Positions 1 through 7,458 of a stretch of DNA of 64,000 bases are shown here, piece by piece. A program made the position numbers and the translations under genes. Numbering within the stretch: the first letter of the stretch is position 1; each line of letters starts with the position of its first letter. Where the stretch lies: positions 930,001-994,000 of the forward strand of contig NZ_RBKS01000001.1 in the NCBI RefSeq assembly GCF_003634555.1. The letters are read 5' to 3'. This DNA is from Frondihabitans australicus. GTDB taxonomy: Bacteria > Actinomycetota > Actinomycetes > Actinomycetales > Microbacteriaceae. The notes under the pieces were generated by a model. It did not search any database and was not told the DNA's origin. It saw only the letters and a program-made list of their open reading frames with translations.

Positions 1-1371
1 GTAGAGCGTCTGCACCTCTTTGTTGTCGTAGCCGAAGTAGTACGACGGGTCGGCCCACTCTCCGAAGTCGTGCGACTCGGCGTGGTCGACCATGCTCAGC
101 TGGTACGTCGGCAGGCCTGTCTTCGGCACCGTGAACACGTCGTTCAGCCAGGTCGTGAAGTCGACCTGCTTGACCTTGAGGGTGATGCCGACGGCCTTGA
201 GCTGCGTCGTCAGCACGTCGCCGATCGAGGCCGGGTAGATGTTCGGGTACTCGAGCGTGAGGGTGAGGTCGGTCTTGCCGGCCTCCTTCAGCAGCTTCTT
301 CGCGTTCGCAGGATCGTAGGCATCGACCGAGTCGAGGTTCTCGTACCCGGGGTCGAGCTCGGGGATCGGGCCGCCCTGGCGCACGCCGGCACCGCCGAGG
401 GCCTTGATGAGCGCCTTCGTGTCGATCGCCTCGCGGATCGCCTTCCGCACGCGGATGTCGGTGAACGGGGCCACCTTGTTGTTGAACGCGAGCGTGTACT
501 TGTCGGTCGTCTTGCCCGTCTTGAGCGCGATGTCGCTCGAGCCCTTGAGCTGCGCCGACAGTGTCGGATCGACGGCGGTCTGGACGTCGACGTCGCCCGA
601 CTGCACCGCGTTGATGGCGGCGGACGGGCTCGTGTAGTACTTGAAGACCACTCCGGCGACCTTCGCCTTCTTCCCCCAGTACGCCGAGTTGCGCACGAGA
701 TGGATGCTGTCGCCCTGCTTCCAGTTCTGCAGCTTGTACGGGCCGGTGCCGTTCGCCGTCGTCTTGAGGTCGTTCGTCGCGGCCTTCTCGAGCACGAGGC
801 CGGCGCGACCGGAGAGCGCCCAGAGCAGGCCCGAGTCGGGCTGCTTGAGCTTCAGCTGCACCGTGTCGGCCGATGGCGACGAGATGCTGGTGACGTCGGC
901 GAGGTCGGCCGTGTTCTGGAAGGTCGGGGTGTCCTTCACCTGCTCGAGCGACCAGACGACGTCGGCGGCGGTCATGGCTGCGCCGTCGTCGAACTTCACG
1001 CCCTGCTGCAGCGTGAACGTGTAGGTGAGGCCGTCGGTGGAGATCGTGTGGCTCTTCGCGAGCACGTTGACGATGCCGTTCGTCGAGGTGCGCCCGACGA
1101 GTCCCTGGTAGACGTTGTCGATGAGGACCTGTTCGAGCGCGATGCCCGAGGTGGTGCGGATGTCGAGGTCGGTGGGCTCGAGGACGAGCCCCACGTTCAC
1201 CGTCGCGCCCGTGTCGGGCTTGGTCGACGAGCCGTTGCCGCCCCCTGCGCCCGACGTGCAGCCGGCGAGGACGAGAGCGGTCGCGGCGGCGACGGCCGCG
1301 AGGGGGAGGAGGCGTCGGCGGGCGACGGAGAGTCGACCGGAGCCGAGAGCAGGGCGCTGGGACAGGCGCAT
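1..1371 (-). CDS. ABC transporter substrate-binding lipoprotein, peptide/nickel family (partial, C-terminus beyond window)
   Basis: The reading frame runs off the left edge, so 457 N-terminal residues are visible and the C-terminus is missing. It begins MRLSQRPALG, then an RRR-plus-hydrophobic signal ending in the lipobox LAGC (Cys38), so it is a lipid-anchored exported protein. The body has features of family 5 extracellular solute-binding proteins: an early NVGLVLEPTDLDIRT segment, a GTGPYKL motif, and the stretch around IRVRKAIREAIDTKAL. Such proteins deliver oligopeptides, nickel or opine-like compounds to a DPP-type permease. The permease genes are not in view and may lie to the left. 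The ATG at 1371-1369 is preceded by a GAAAGG ribosome-binding site. It is divergent from the iron-box gene at 1681. The substrate cannot be told from sequence. Confidence 0.88.
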   Translation of the reverse strand, partial: MRLSQRPALGSGRLSVARRRLLPLAAVAAATALVLAGCTSGAGGGNGSSTKPDTGATVNVGLVLEPTDLDIRTTSGIALEQVLIDNVYQGLVGRTSTNGIVNVLAKSHTISTDGLTYTFTLQQGVKFDDGAAMTAADVVWSLEQVKDTPTFQNTADLADVTSISSPSADTVQLKLKQPDSGLLWALSGRAGLVLEKAATNDLKTTANGTGPYKLQNWKQGDSIHLVRNSAYWGKKAKVAGVVFKYYTSPSAAINAVQSGDVDVQTAVDPTLSAQLKGSSDIALKTGKTTDKYTLAFNNKVAPFTDIRVRKAIREAIDTKALIKALGGAGVRQGGPIPELDPGYENLDSVDAYDPANAKKLLKEAGKTDLTLTLEYPNIYPASIGDVLTTQLKAVGITLKVKQVDFTTWLNDVFTVPKTGLPTYQLSMVDHAESHDFGEWADPSYYFGYDNKEVQTLY

Positions 1372-1680
1372 GTGCGGGTGCAGACCTTTCGGGACGTGCT
1401 GCGGCGACACAGGGGTCGTGGTCGTCGCAGGACTGACGGACCACCGTGTCGTCGGTGAGCACGGTGCTGCGGAGGGCTCCAGGTGCTGTGGAACGCGTGT
1501 CGCTTGCGGACACGGAGCCGTGCGGAGTCTCGCGTCGCTGGTGAACGCGAGACCGCTCTCCACCACGGGTCGCTGCTGAACCCGAGGCCAGCAAGAAAAG
1601 TACCACGGGGCCTGCGAGTTTCCTCGGATGTGACGCCGCCGGTAGCGACGTAGGTAAGCCTTACCTATAGTGAGAGGGAC
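1372..1680. other. Divergent intergenic region with iron-box promoter at its right end
   Basis: About 309 bases separate the two divergent genes. I see no credible gene here. The right end carries the iron-box palindrome and a TATAGT -10 hexamer reading rightwards; the left end carries the ribosome-binding site of the substrate-binding protein. The middle shows no strong repeat or hairpin. Confidence 0.6.
1651..1671 (+). promoter_or_regulatory. DtxR/IdeR-type iron box overlapping a -10 element
   Basis: Bases 1651-1667 form a perfect 17-base palindrome, TAGGTAAGCCTTACCTA, matching the core of the known DtxR/IdeR operator (TTAGGTTAGGCTAACCTAA type). A TATAGT hexamer (1666-1671) overlaps its right end, ten bases before the ATG at 1681, so the repressor would cover the -10 and the transcript would have almost no leader. 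Iron-dependent repression of the downstream gene is inferred from this layout. Confidence 0.85.
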
Positions 1681-2106
1681 ATGTTCCTCGATACCCGTGA
1701 GCCCGCTCTGCAGCCCAGCGCCACCCGCATCCTGTTCGCCGGCGACAGCTCGTCGATCGACGACATCCAGACGATGCTCGAGGTGCTTCCCATCTGCGCG
1801 CGCGGCCAGGTGTTCATCGAGGTCGCCGACGCGTCCGAGATCGTGCCCGTCACCGCTCCCGGTCGCGTGAGCGTCACCTGGCTCGATCGGTCCCGCCGCT
1901 CCGGCCGGCCGGGCACGGGCGAGCGGTGCACCAGCGGCGTCGCTCTCGACCGGGCCGTCCGCGCCTGGGTGGAGGAGTTCTTCGTCGACCGCGAATCTCT
2001 GGTCGACGGCGACTACGTCTTCTGGATCGGCGGCCCGGCGGGCTTCGCCTACGATCTGCGGCACGACCTCGCCGAGGCGTTCAACGCGGCGCCGAGCGCG
2101 CTCTAG
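1681..2106 (+). CDS. Half-length siderophore-interacting protein (SIP Rossmann-like domain only)
   Basis: This 141-residue protein resembles only the C-terminal pyridine-nucleotide-binding half of siderophore-interacting proteins: a start ATRILFAGDSSSIDDIQTML, then VFIEVADASEIVPV and the late YVFWIGGPAGFAYDLRH segment. The full-length relative at 10738-11688 has an equivalent LLAGDETAVPAI and FLEVPTRADILPL, but here the FAD-binding half is absent. Full-length SIPs reduce imported ferric siderophores in the cytoplasm. The dedicated iron box makes a role in iron metabolism likely. How it works without a flavin domain is unknown; it may partner a separate flavoprotein or be regulatory. The ATG is preceded by GAGAGGG. 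Confidence 0.82.
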   Translation: MFLDTREPALQPSATRILFAGDSSSIDDIQTMLEVLPICARGQVFIEVADASEIVPVTAPGRVSVTWLDRSRRSGRPGTGERCTSGVALDRAVRAWVEEFFVDRESLVDGDYVFWIGGPAGFAYDLRHDLAEAFNAAPSAL

Positions 2107-2180
2107 ATCCTGCGCCCGGGGTCGGCCGCCGCTCCGGCCGTCTTGGCGGTTCCTCAGACTGCGTCTGCCACGATCTTTTC

Positions 2181-3014
2181 GTGGGGATACTTCTTGCGTT
2201 GATCGGGGCGATCTGCCTGGCCGTCGGCACCGACGTGCAGCATCGCGGCGTCCATCAGAGCGCAGGATCGAGGGGCCGCACGACCGAGGGCTCTCTCGGC
2301 AGCCGGGGGCTCGCCCGCCTCCTCGCGAACCCGGTGTGGGTCGGGGGCACCCTCTTGATCGGGCTGTCGACGATCCTGCAGCTGGCGTCGCTCCTCACCG
2401 CGCCGCTCGTCGTGGTGCAGCCCCTCGGCGTCGTGGGGCTCGTCGTCACGGCGTGGCTCACCTCCCGGCGCACGCGGCAGCCGCTGCCGCAGCGGCGGCG
2501 ACTCGGCATCGCGCTGTGCATCATCGGTATCGGCGCGTTCGTGGTGACGGCGCTGGCGGTGGGGCAGGATCCCACGGTCACGAACGGCAGGGTCGTCGCG
2601 GTCGTCGCGGTGCTGGTGGTGTGCGCGGGTCTCGGGTTCGTCGTCCATCGCGTCACCCGGCGAGCCATGTCGTACTCGCTCGCCGGTGCAGTCATGTTCG
2701 GCTTCGTCGCGACGCTGGCGCAGGTGCTGCTCAAGGCCTGGCAGAACGGCGCGCTCGGCTGGATCAGCCTGCTCGCCCTCGCCGGCTGGATCGTCGCGCT
2801 GCTGCTCGGCATGAGCTGGGTGCAGCAGGCACACGCGAAGGGCACCTCGACGCTCGTGCTCGCGGGACTGACCGTGGTCGACCCGCTCGCCGGGGTCGTG
2901 CTCACGGGGACGCTCTTCGGCGAGCTGTCGGCGGCGCCGGCCGGGGCGATCGTCGGGATGCTGGCCGCGGGGGCCGTCGCCGTCGTCGGCGTGACGCTCG
3001 TGCAGCACGACTGA
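2181..3014 (+). CDS. DMT-superfamily (EamA/NIPA-like) membrane transporter
   Basis: With the GTG at 2181 this is a 277-residue protein of roughly nine to ten hydrophobic segments, the first beginning GILLALIGAICLAVGTDVQH. The alternation of short helices and the LAGLTVVDPLAGVVL segment near the end resemble drug/metabolite transporter families, including the NIPA-like branch. It should sit in the cytoplasmic membrane; substrate unknown. The frame is open further upstream, but hydrophobic sequence begins only at this GTG, which has no clear ribosome-binding site. It runs tail to tail with the gene at 3028-3684, only 13 bases apart. Confidence 0.75.
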   Translation: MGILLALIGAICLAVGTDVQHRGVHQSAGSRGRTTEGSLGSRGLARLLANPVWVGGTLLIGLSTILQLASLLTAPLVVVQPLGVVGLVVTAWLTSRRTRQPLPQRRRLGIALCIIGIGAFVVTALAVGQDPTVTNGRVVAVVAVLVVCAGLGFVVHRVTRRAMSYSLAGAVMFGFVATLAQVLLKAWQNGALGWISLLALAGWIVALLLGMSWVQQAHAKGTSTLVLAGLTVVDPLAGVVLTGTLFGELSAAPAGAIVGMLAAGAVAVVGVTLVQHD

Positions 3015-3027
3015 GGGTGCGGGGGCG

Positions 3028-3684
3028 TCAGCCGCCCAGGGCAGCGAGCCAGCAGACGAGTATGACCAGGGCGGAGAACGCCAGGAACGCGATCAGGCAC
3101 GCGAAGCTCACTGCGATGCGTCGTGCCGCGGCACGCCAGCCCGGGACGCGCGCGACGCCCAGCAGGTCCGTCTCGATGGCGTAGTCGTTGTCGCCCATCG
3201 TGTTCGTCGTCACCAGCAGGAAGCCGTGCGGGCGGCCGAACAGAGCCACGAAGTGCGACTTGCCGCCGCGCCCCTCGATGGCGAAACGAAGCACGCGAGC
3301 CGTCGAGAGATCGACGGCACGGCGCCCGAGAACGGTGCGGCCGACCATCAGATCGCCTTCGCGTCGGGTCATCGAGAGCCAGGCGGTCGGCAGCACCACG
3401 TACCACGAGAGGATGCCGAGAACGAGCGAGATGCCCATCGCGGACTGCGAGAGCGGGGTGCCGTCGCCGCCGTGTGCATCGAGGCTGTCGAACGTGGTCC
3501 CCGTGGCGCGGCAGAGACCGATGGTCACGAGCATCGCCGCGATGAGGGCGCGACCGAACCAGATCCAGGTCGTGGGCCACACACGGCGCCACGCGCGGAC
3601 GATCCAGCTCCCCACGAGTTCGAGCCCGTGGAGACCTCGCTCGTCGAAAGGACGCGACTGGCGGGGGTCGGCGGCGTGGCTCAC
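3028..3684 (-). CDS. Hypothetical membrane protein
   Basis: A 218-residue protein with a GTG start at 3684 and about four predicted membrane segments: around residues 40-57, 85-105, and a C-terminal stretch (SFACLIAFLAFSALVILVC). The loop between the second and third hydrophobic regions contains VLRFAIEGRGGKSHFVALFG and a following FLLVTTNTMG segment that looks like a small cytoplasmic beta-rich domain. I do not recognise the family. It is convergent with the DMT transporter and divergent from the SGNH-like gene at 3779. Confidence 0.6.
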   Translation of the reverse strand: MSHAADPRQSRPFDERGLHGLELVGSWIVRAWRRVWPTTWIWFGRALIAAMLVTIGLCRATGTTFDSLDAHGGDGTPLSQSAMGISLVLGILSWYVVLPTAWLSMTRREGDLMVGRTVLGRRAVDLSTARVLRFAIEGRGGKSHFVALFGRPHGFLLVTTNTMGDNDYAIETDLLGVARVPGWRAAARRIAVSFACLIAFLAFSALVILVCWLAALGG

Positions 3685-3778
3685 GGCAGAATCCTAGGTC
3701 TCGGTCGGGGCCGCCACGCCGCGCGGCACCCGCACTGGGGGAGGCGGCGCGCCGGGCCGGTGGCTTAGACAGGGTGGC

Positions 3779-4555
3779 ATGGCATCGTTCACCGACCCGG
3801 TCGTGAGGCCGAGGATGCAGGGCAAGGCGCGTGGGATCCTGCGCGCCGGATTTCCCGTCACACCGCTCACGTCGCCCGTCACAGTCGACGGCACCGCCTC
3901 CGTCTCCACCGCGGGCGAGAACCCCGACCGCGTGCTGCTCGTGGGCAACGGCCCGCTGAGCGGGTGGGGCGTCCCCTCGCAGGAGGAGGCGATCCCCGGT
4001 CACCTCGCCCGCGAGCTCTCGTACCGCACCGCCCGCGCCGTCGAGGTCGACCTCGTCGTCGACCTCGCCGCCCGGATCGAGACGGCCTCGACGCTCGTCG
4101 ACGACGTCGACCTCCACTCGTTCGACGCCGTCGTGGTCGTGCTCGGGGTGAGCGACGCGCTGCAGCTCCTGCCGCAGTCGCAGTGGCGCGACGGGCTCGC
4201 GTCGTTCGCGCAGACGCTCCTCGGCGGGGTGTCGGCGGCCGTCGACGTCGTGTTCGTCGGCATTCAGTCCCCGAGCTCGGTGCCGTTCCTCGGGCTGCCC
4301 GTCGGAGGGCGCGTCGATCGAGCGGCGTCCGACTTCAACGCGGTGACGCGTTCCCTGTGCGGCGACCGTCTCCGCTACCTCGAGCCGCCGGCTCTCGACC
4401 GGATCGGGCCTGCGCGGCCGGACGTGCCCGGGGCTCCTGCGCCCTCGGACCCCCGTGAGATCGCCCAGGTCTCGGCCGGCTACAACGTGTGGGCGGTCGC
4501 GATCGCCGACACCCTGGCGCGTCTTCGGGCGCAGAACGTGGCCTGGTCGCGCTAG
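3779..4555 (+). CDS. SGNH/GDSL-hydrolase-like protein with catalytic motifs degenerated
   Basis: A 258-residue soluble protein with an alpha/beta pattern like SGNH hydrolases. The block I position reads VLLVGNGPLSGWG, where GDS would be expected, and the block III position reads VVVVLGVSDALQLL, where GxND is usual. The C-terminal segment AGYNVWAVAIADTLARL lacks the DxxH pair of block V. The nucleophile Ser, the oxyanion Asn and the Asp-His pair therefore appear replaced, so esterase activity is doubtful. It starts at an ATG at 3779. No operon partner is evident; the next gene begins about 70 bases later. Family assignment is by pattern only. Confidence 0.6.
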   Translation: MASFTDPVVRPRMQGKARGILRAGFPVTPLTSPVTVDGTASVSTAGENPDRVLLVGNGPLSGWGVPSQEEAIPGHLARELSYRTARAVEVDLVVDLAARIETASTLVDDVDLHSFDAVVVVLGVSDALQLLPQSQWRDGLASFAQTLLGGVSAAVDVVFVGIQSPSSVPFLGLPVGGRVDRAASDFNAVTRSLCGDRLRYLEPPALDRIGPARPDVPGAPAPSDPREIAQVSAGYNVWAVAIADTLARLRAQNVAWSR

Positions 4556-4624
4556 AGTTATGCTCCCGCTCGGCGTTCGGCCGGGCCCGGTGATGGCTCG
4601 CGTCCGCCGCCAAGGGCGCTTTCG

Positions 4625-4681
4625 ATGAACAGCATTCGCATCATTTCCGACAGCAGGGGCGGCTTCACGCCCGTCCGGTGA
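4625..4681 (+). CDS. Possible 18-residue leader peptide
   Basis: ATG at 4625 opens an 18-codon frame (MNSIRIISDSRGGFTPVR) whose TGA (4679-4681) overlaps the GTG start (4678) of the next gene in a GTGA arrangement. This could be a translationally coupled leader peptide or a chance frame. No attenuator-like run of one codon is present. Confidence 0.3.
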   Translation: MNSIRIISDSRGGFTPVR

Positions 4682-5094
4682 GTCGCACGGCGCGGTCGCC
4701 GCGCTACCGGCCCGCCATCTGGTCCCCTGCCGGCATCGAGCCGCTCGAGACCGGTACCGAGGCCAGGATTGACGTGGTCGTGGCCGGCACAGAGGTCAAG
4801 CTGGCCGCAGCTGCGATCCACGAGGCCATTCGGCGTCCGCTGCGCTCAGTCATCGTGCACACGGTGGCTGAGCGCGTCGCCGCACTCGACGGATTCGACG
4901 AGTGCGACCGTCTGCTCGACGAGCTGCAGGTCGATACCCTCGTCGCGCGCTTGCGGCTGGCCGAGCTCGCCCGCTGGCTCTGCCGTTTCGGCCCCGACGA
5001 CCGGCACCTCGAGGTCGGCATCCTGCTGCTGTCGAGCCTCGACGCGCCCCTCGATCGGCTGACCCTGGCGCGCCTGGACCCCTGGAGTTCGTAG
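4678..5094 (+). CDS. Hypothetical protein
   Basis: A 138-residue protein starting at GTG 4678. It has a basic start (MSRTARSPRYRPAIWSPAG), then a small strand-rich part (ARIDVVVAGTEVKLAAAAI) and a leucine-rich helical second half (VARLRLAELARWLCRFGPDD). No signal peptide or membrane span is visible. I do not recognise the family. Its start overlaps the stop of the tiny frame at 4625, which suggests coupled translation. It is followed by an imperfect inverted repeat. Confidence 0.55.
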   Translation: MSRTARSPRYRPAIWSPAGIEPLETGTEARIDVVVAGTEVKLAAAAIHEAIRRPLRSVIVHTVAERVAALDGFDECDRLLDELQVDTLVARLRLAELARWLCRFGPDDRHLEVGILLLSSLDAPLDRLTLARLDPWSS

Positions 5095-5107
5095 CCGCAG
5101 CGCTCCT

Positions 5108-5173
5108 GAGACACCCGCGACCCGACGCATCGGGGCGCAGCAGCAGCGAGAAGTGTCGGGTCAAGGGTGTCTC
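5108..5173. terminator. Imperfect 19-base inverted repeat
   Basis: Arms 5108-5126 and 5155-5173 pair at 17 of 19 positions (first arm GAGACACCCGCGACCCGAC) around a 28-base loop. It lies between the hypothetical gene and the kinase-like gene and lacks a T-run. It may be a terminator or a dispersed palindrome. The core GACACC-GCGAC resembles the hairpin at 6016-6073. Confidence 0.5.
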
Positions 5174-5199
5174 GCGCGCGGCGACGGTAGCCTCGGGGG

Positions 5200-5961
5200 A
5201 TGAGCGACGGTTTCCCTCGGGCAGGCGGCGCTGTGCCCTCTGTCCGCCTTTCAGGCGGCAATATGAACGCCGTCCGCCGCGAGGGCGACACCGTCACGCG
5301 CCAGGCCGGGCCGTGGACGCCGACCGTGCACCGCTACCTCCGATACCTCGAGCGGGCCGGCGTCACGTGGGCGCCGAAGCCGCTCGGAGTCGAGGGCGAC
5401 CGCGAACGCCTCACCTTCCTCGACGCCGACGTGCCGGTGTACCCGCTGCCGGAGTGGGTGTGGGCCGACCACGTGCTGGACGAGGGCGCGCGGATGCTGC
5501 GCGAGCTCCACGACGCCAGCGTCGGCTTCGGCCTCGAAGGCGCCGTCTGGCAGTCCGCGACGAGGGTGCCCGCTGAGGTGATCTGCCACGACGACTTCTC
5601 ACCGCACAACCTCGGTTTCCGTGACGGGCACCTCGTCGGGGCGATCGACTTCGACATGTGCTCGCCGGGGCCGCGGCTGTGGGACATCGCGTACTTCGCC
5701 ACGCGCGTCGTGCCGCTGACCGACGATCCGCCGGTCGGGGCGCCGACGATGGGCGACGCTCCTGCGAGGGTGTCTCGGATCCTGCGGGCCTACGGCTCGG
5801 ACGCCACGTACGACGACGTGCTGCGCGTCGCGATCATCCGCCTCTGGGATCTCGCCGAGCTGTCGCGCGACAAGGCACGCGAACTCGGCAAGCCCGAGCT
5901 GAATGGCCACGCCGACATGTACGAGCGCGAGGCGCGCTACCTCGCCGCCCGCCGCCCCTGA
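5200..5961 (+). CDS. Aminoglycoside phosphotransferase (APH)-family kinase-like protein
   Basis: A 253-residue member of the APH/choline-kinase fold. The catalytic loop reads VICHDDFSPHNLGF, matching HxDxxxxN, and is followed by GAIDFDMCSPGPRLWDIAYF, the metal-binding IDxD region. The N-terminal lobe is short. Family members phosphorylate aminoglycosides, other antibiotics or small metabolites; sequence does not reveal the substrate, and a resistance role should not be assumed. The ATG at 5200 lies seven bases after a TAGCCT hexamer (5188-5193), which suggests a leaderless transcript. It is convergent with the gene at 6108-6572, a strong palindrome lying between them. Confidence 0.82.
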   Translation: MSDGFPRAGGAVPSVRLSGGNMNAVRREGDTVTRQAGPWTPTVHRYLRYLERAGVTWAPKPLGVEGDRERLTFLDADVPVYPLPEWVWADHVLDEGARMLRELHDASVGFGLEGAVWQSATRVPAEVICHDDFSPHNLGFRDGHLVGAIDFDMCSPGPRLWDIAYFATRVVPLTDDPPVGAPTMGDAPARVSRILRAYGSDATYDDVLRVAIIRLWDLAELSRDKARELGKPELNGHADMYEREARYLAARRP

Positions 5962-6015
5962 CCGCCGCTTCGATCGCGCGCTCGGGAGGAAATGTCTCCT
6001 GCCGAGCGAGCCGAC

Positions 6016-6073
6016 GCGACAAAACGCGACACCTGCGACGTGCGGGGACGTCGCAGGTGTCGCGTTTCGTCGC
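6016..6073. terminator. Very strong bidirectional hairpin
   Basis: Bases 6022-6041 and 6048-6067 are perfect 20-base complementary arms around a 6-base loop. Pairing continues outward to 6016-6073 with one mismatch. It sits between convergent genes, so it can end transcription from both sides, although no long T-run is present. Confidence 0.8.
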
Positions 6074-6107
6074 ACGGGCCGGGAAGGGGCAAGCGGGAGG
6101 CAGGGCG

Positions 6108-6572
6108 CTACAGCCCAAGCAGCGCACCCCACTGCGACGTCGCCGTCGCGATGTCGAGGACGCGGTGCAGCGCCACCCCGTCGAAGTCCCACAGCTCGAG
6201 GTCGAGGTCGAGGTCGTCGGCACCCGGCTCGGCGAGCGTGATGCGCAACAGCGGCGCGAAGACCTCCGGCTCGATCACGGGCTCGGTGGCGGTCGTGATG
6301 CCGGTGACGCGCGAGGTCTCGATCGACGCGACGCGCCACGTGGGTGCGACGCCGGCGTAGAAGATCAGCGATCCGTCGACGACGACGGCGGTGAGGTAGG
6401 ACTCTCCGACGACCGGCAGCTCGCGGTGCCCGGTCTCCTCCTTCTCGACCGCGCGCAGCACGATCCGTGCCGGGAAGGTGGCCCGCACGTGGTGCCGTTC
6501 CACCCCCGGGTGCATGTCGGCGACCTCGGCGTCGCGGGCGATGGCTTCTTCGTCGTGAGCTTTGGTGGGCAT
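6108..6572 (-). CDS. Hypothetical protein
   Basis: A 154-residue acidic soluble protein starting at ATG 6572. It has an N-terminal charged stretch followed by beta-rich sequence (ARIVLRAVEKEETGHRELPV, SYLTAVVVDGSLIFYAGV) and ends in LWDFDGVALHRVLDIATATS. I do not recognise the family. It lies downstream of the siderophore ATPase on the same strand but is separated from it by a 70-base palindrome, so it probably has its own transcript. Confidence 0.6.
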   Translation of the reverse strand: MPTKAHDEEAIARDAEVADMHPGVERHHVRATFPARIVLRAVEKEETGHRELPVVGESYLTAVVVDGSLIFYAGVAPTWRVASIETSRVTGITTATEPVIEPEVFAPLLRITLAEPGADDLDLDLELWDFDGVALHRVLDIATATSQWGALLGL

Positions 6573-6596
6573 TGCTCGAACCTACGCGCGACTGCT

Positions 6597-6666
6597 GTTG
6601 CTCCTCCCAAAAACGACTCCTCGCACCCGAATCGCGGTGTGCAGAGTCGTTTTTGGGAGGATCAAC
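6597..6666. terminator. Long palindromic hairpin downstream of the siderophore transporter operon
   Basis: Arms 6602-6619 (TCCTCCCAAAAACGACTC) and 6644-6661 pair perfectly over 18 bases; outward pairing continues with one mismatch to 6597-6666. The 24-base loop is partly self-complementary. A five-base A/T tract lies inside the stem. It is placed to terminate the ATPase transcript on the minus strand, but its size also fits a miniature palindromic repeat. Confidence 0.7.
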
Positions 6667-6669
6667 GGG

Positions 6670-7458
6670 CTACCGAACACCCGCACGGGCCAGAGGCACC
6701 ACCATCGGCGTGCCCGTCTGCGGGTCGGGGTGGATCTCGCAGGGGAGCCCGAAGACGTCCTCGACCAGTTCGGCGGTGAGGACTCCGGCCGGATCGCCTT
6801 CCGCGACGATCCTGCCCTCCTTCATCACCACGAGGTGCGTGGCGTAGCGCGCGGCCTGGTTGAGGTCGTGCAGCACCGCGACGAGGGTGCGGCCCTGCCG
6901 GTGCAGCGACGCGCAGAGCTCGAGCACGTCGTACTGGTGGGCGATGTCGAGGTAGGTGGTCGGCTCGTCGAGCAGCAGGAGCGACGTCTCCTGCGCCAGC
7001 GCGAGCGCGATCCAGGCGCGCTGCCGCTGCCCGCCGGAGAGCTCGGCGACGTGCCGGTCGGCGAGGTCGACTACGCCGGTCGCGAGAAGGGCGGCGTAGA
7101 CGGCGGCCTCGTCGGCGGCCGACCACTGCCGGAACAGCGTCTGGTGCGGAAACCGCCCGCGGCCGACGAGGTCGCGGACGACGATGCCCTCGGGCGCGAT
7201 CGGCGACTGCGGCAGCATGCCGATCCGCCTGGCGACGTCCTTGCTGCGGTAGTCGCGCAGCGGTCTGCCGTCGAGGGTCACGGTGCCGGCCGCGGGCTTG
7301 AGGGTGCGCGCGAGCGCCTTCAGCAGCGTCGACTTGCCGCAGGCGTTCGGCCCGATGATCACGGTGAGCTCGCCGTCGGGCACGTCGAAGTCGAGCTCCT
7401 CGGCGATCACCCGGTCGTCGTAGGCGAGCGTGAGCCCGCGGGCGCTGAGGGTGGCCAT
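6670..7458 (-). CDS. Ferric-siderophore ABC transporter ATP-binding protein (FepC/FecE-like)
   Basis: A 262-residue ABC ATPase. Walker A is GPNACGKST (residues 36-44), the signature is LSGGQRQR near residue 140, Walker B is SLLLLDEPT near residue 165, and the switch region is VLHDLNQAARYAT. The layout and the partner permeases place it in the iron-siderophore/B12/heme import family. It powers uptake through the two FecCD permeases encoded just upstream. Its ATG (7458-7456) shares one base with the stop of the preceding permease (TGATG), so translation is coupled. It is the last gene of the iron operon. Confidence 0.94.
   Translation of the reverse strand: MATLSARGLTLAYDDRVIAEELDFDVPDGELTVIIGPNACGKSTLLKALARTLKPAAGTVTLDGRPLRDYRSKDVARRIGMLPQSPIAPEGIVVRDLVGRGRFPHQTLFRQWSAADEAAVYAALLATGVVDLADRHVAELSGGQRQRAWIALALAQETSLLLLDEPTTYLDIAHQYDVLELCASLHRQGRTLVAVLHDLNQAARYATHLVVMKEGRIVAEGDPAGVLTAELVEDVFGLPCEIHPDPQTGTPMVVPLARAGVR

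Noticed and set aside
5200-5961. Aminoglycoside resistance gene
   Set aside because: The APH fold is shared by many metabolic kinases, and nothing nearby suggests resistance or mobility.
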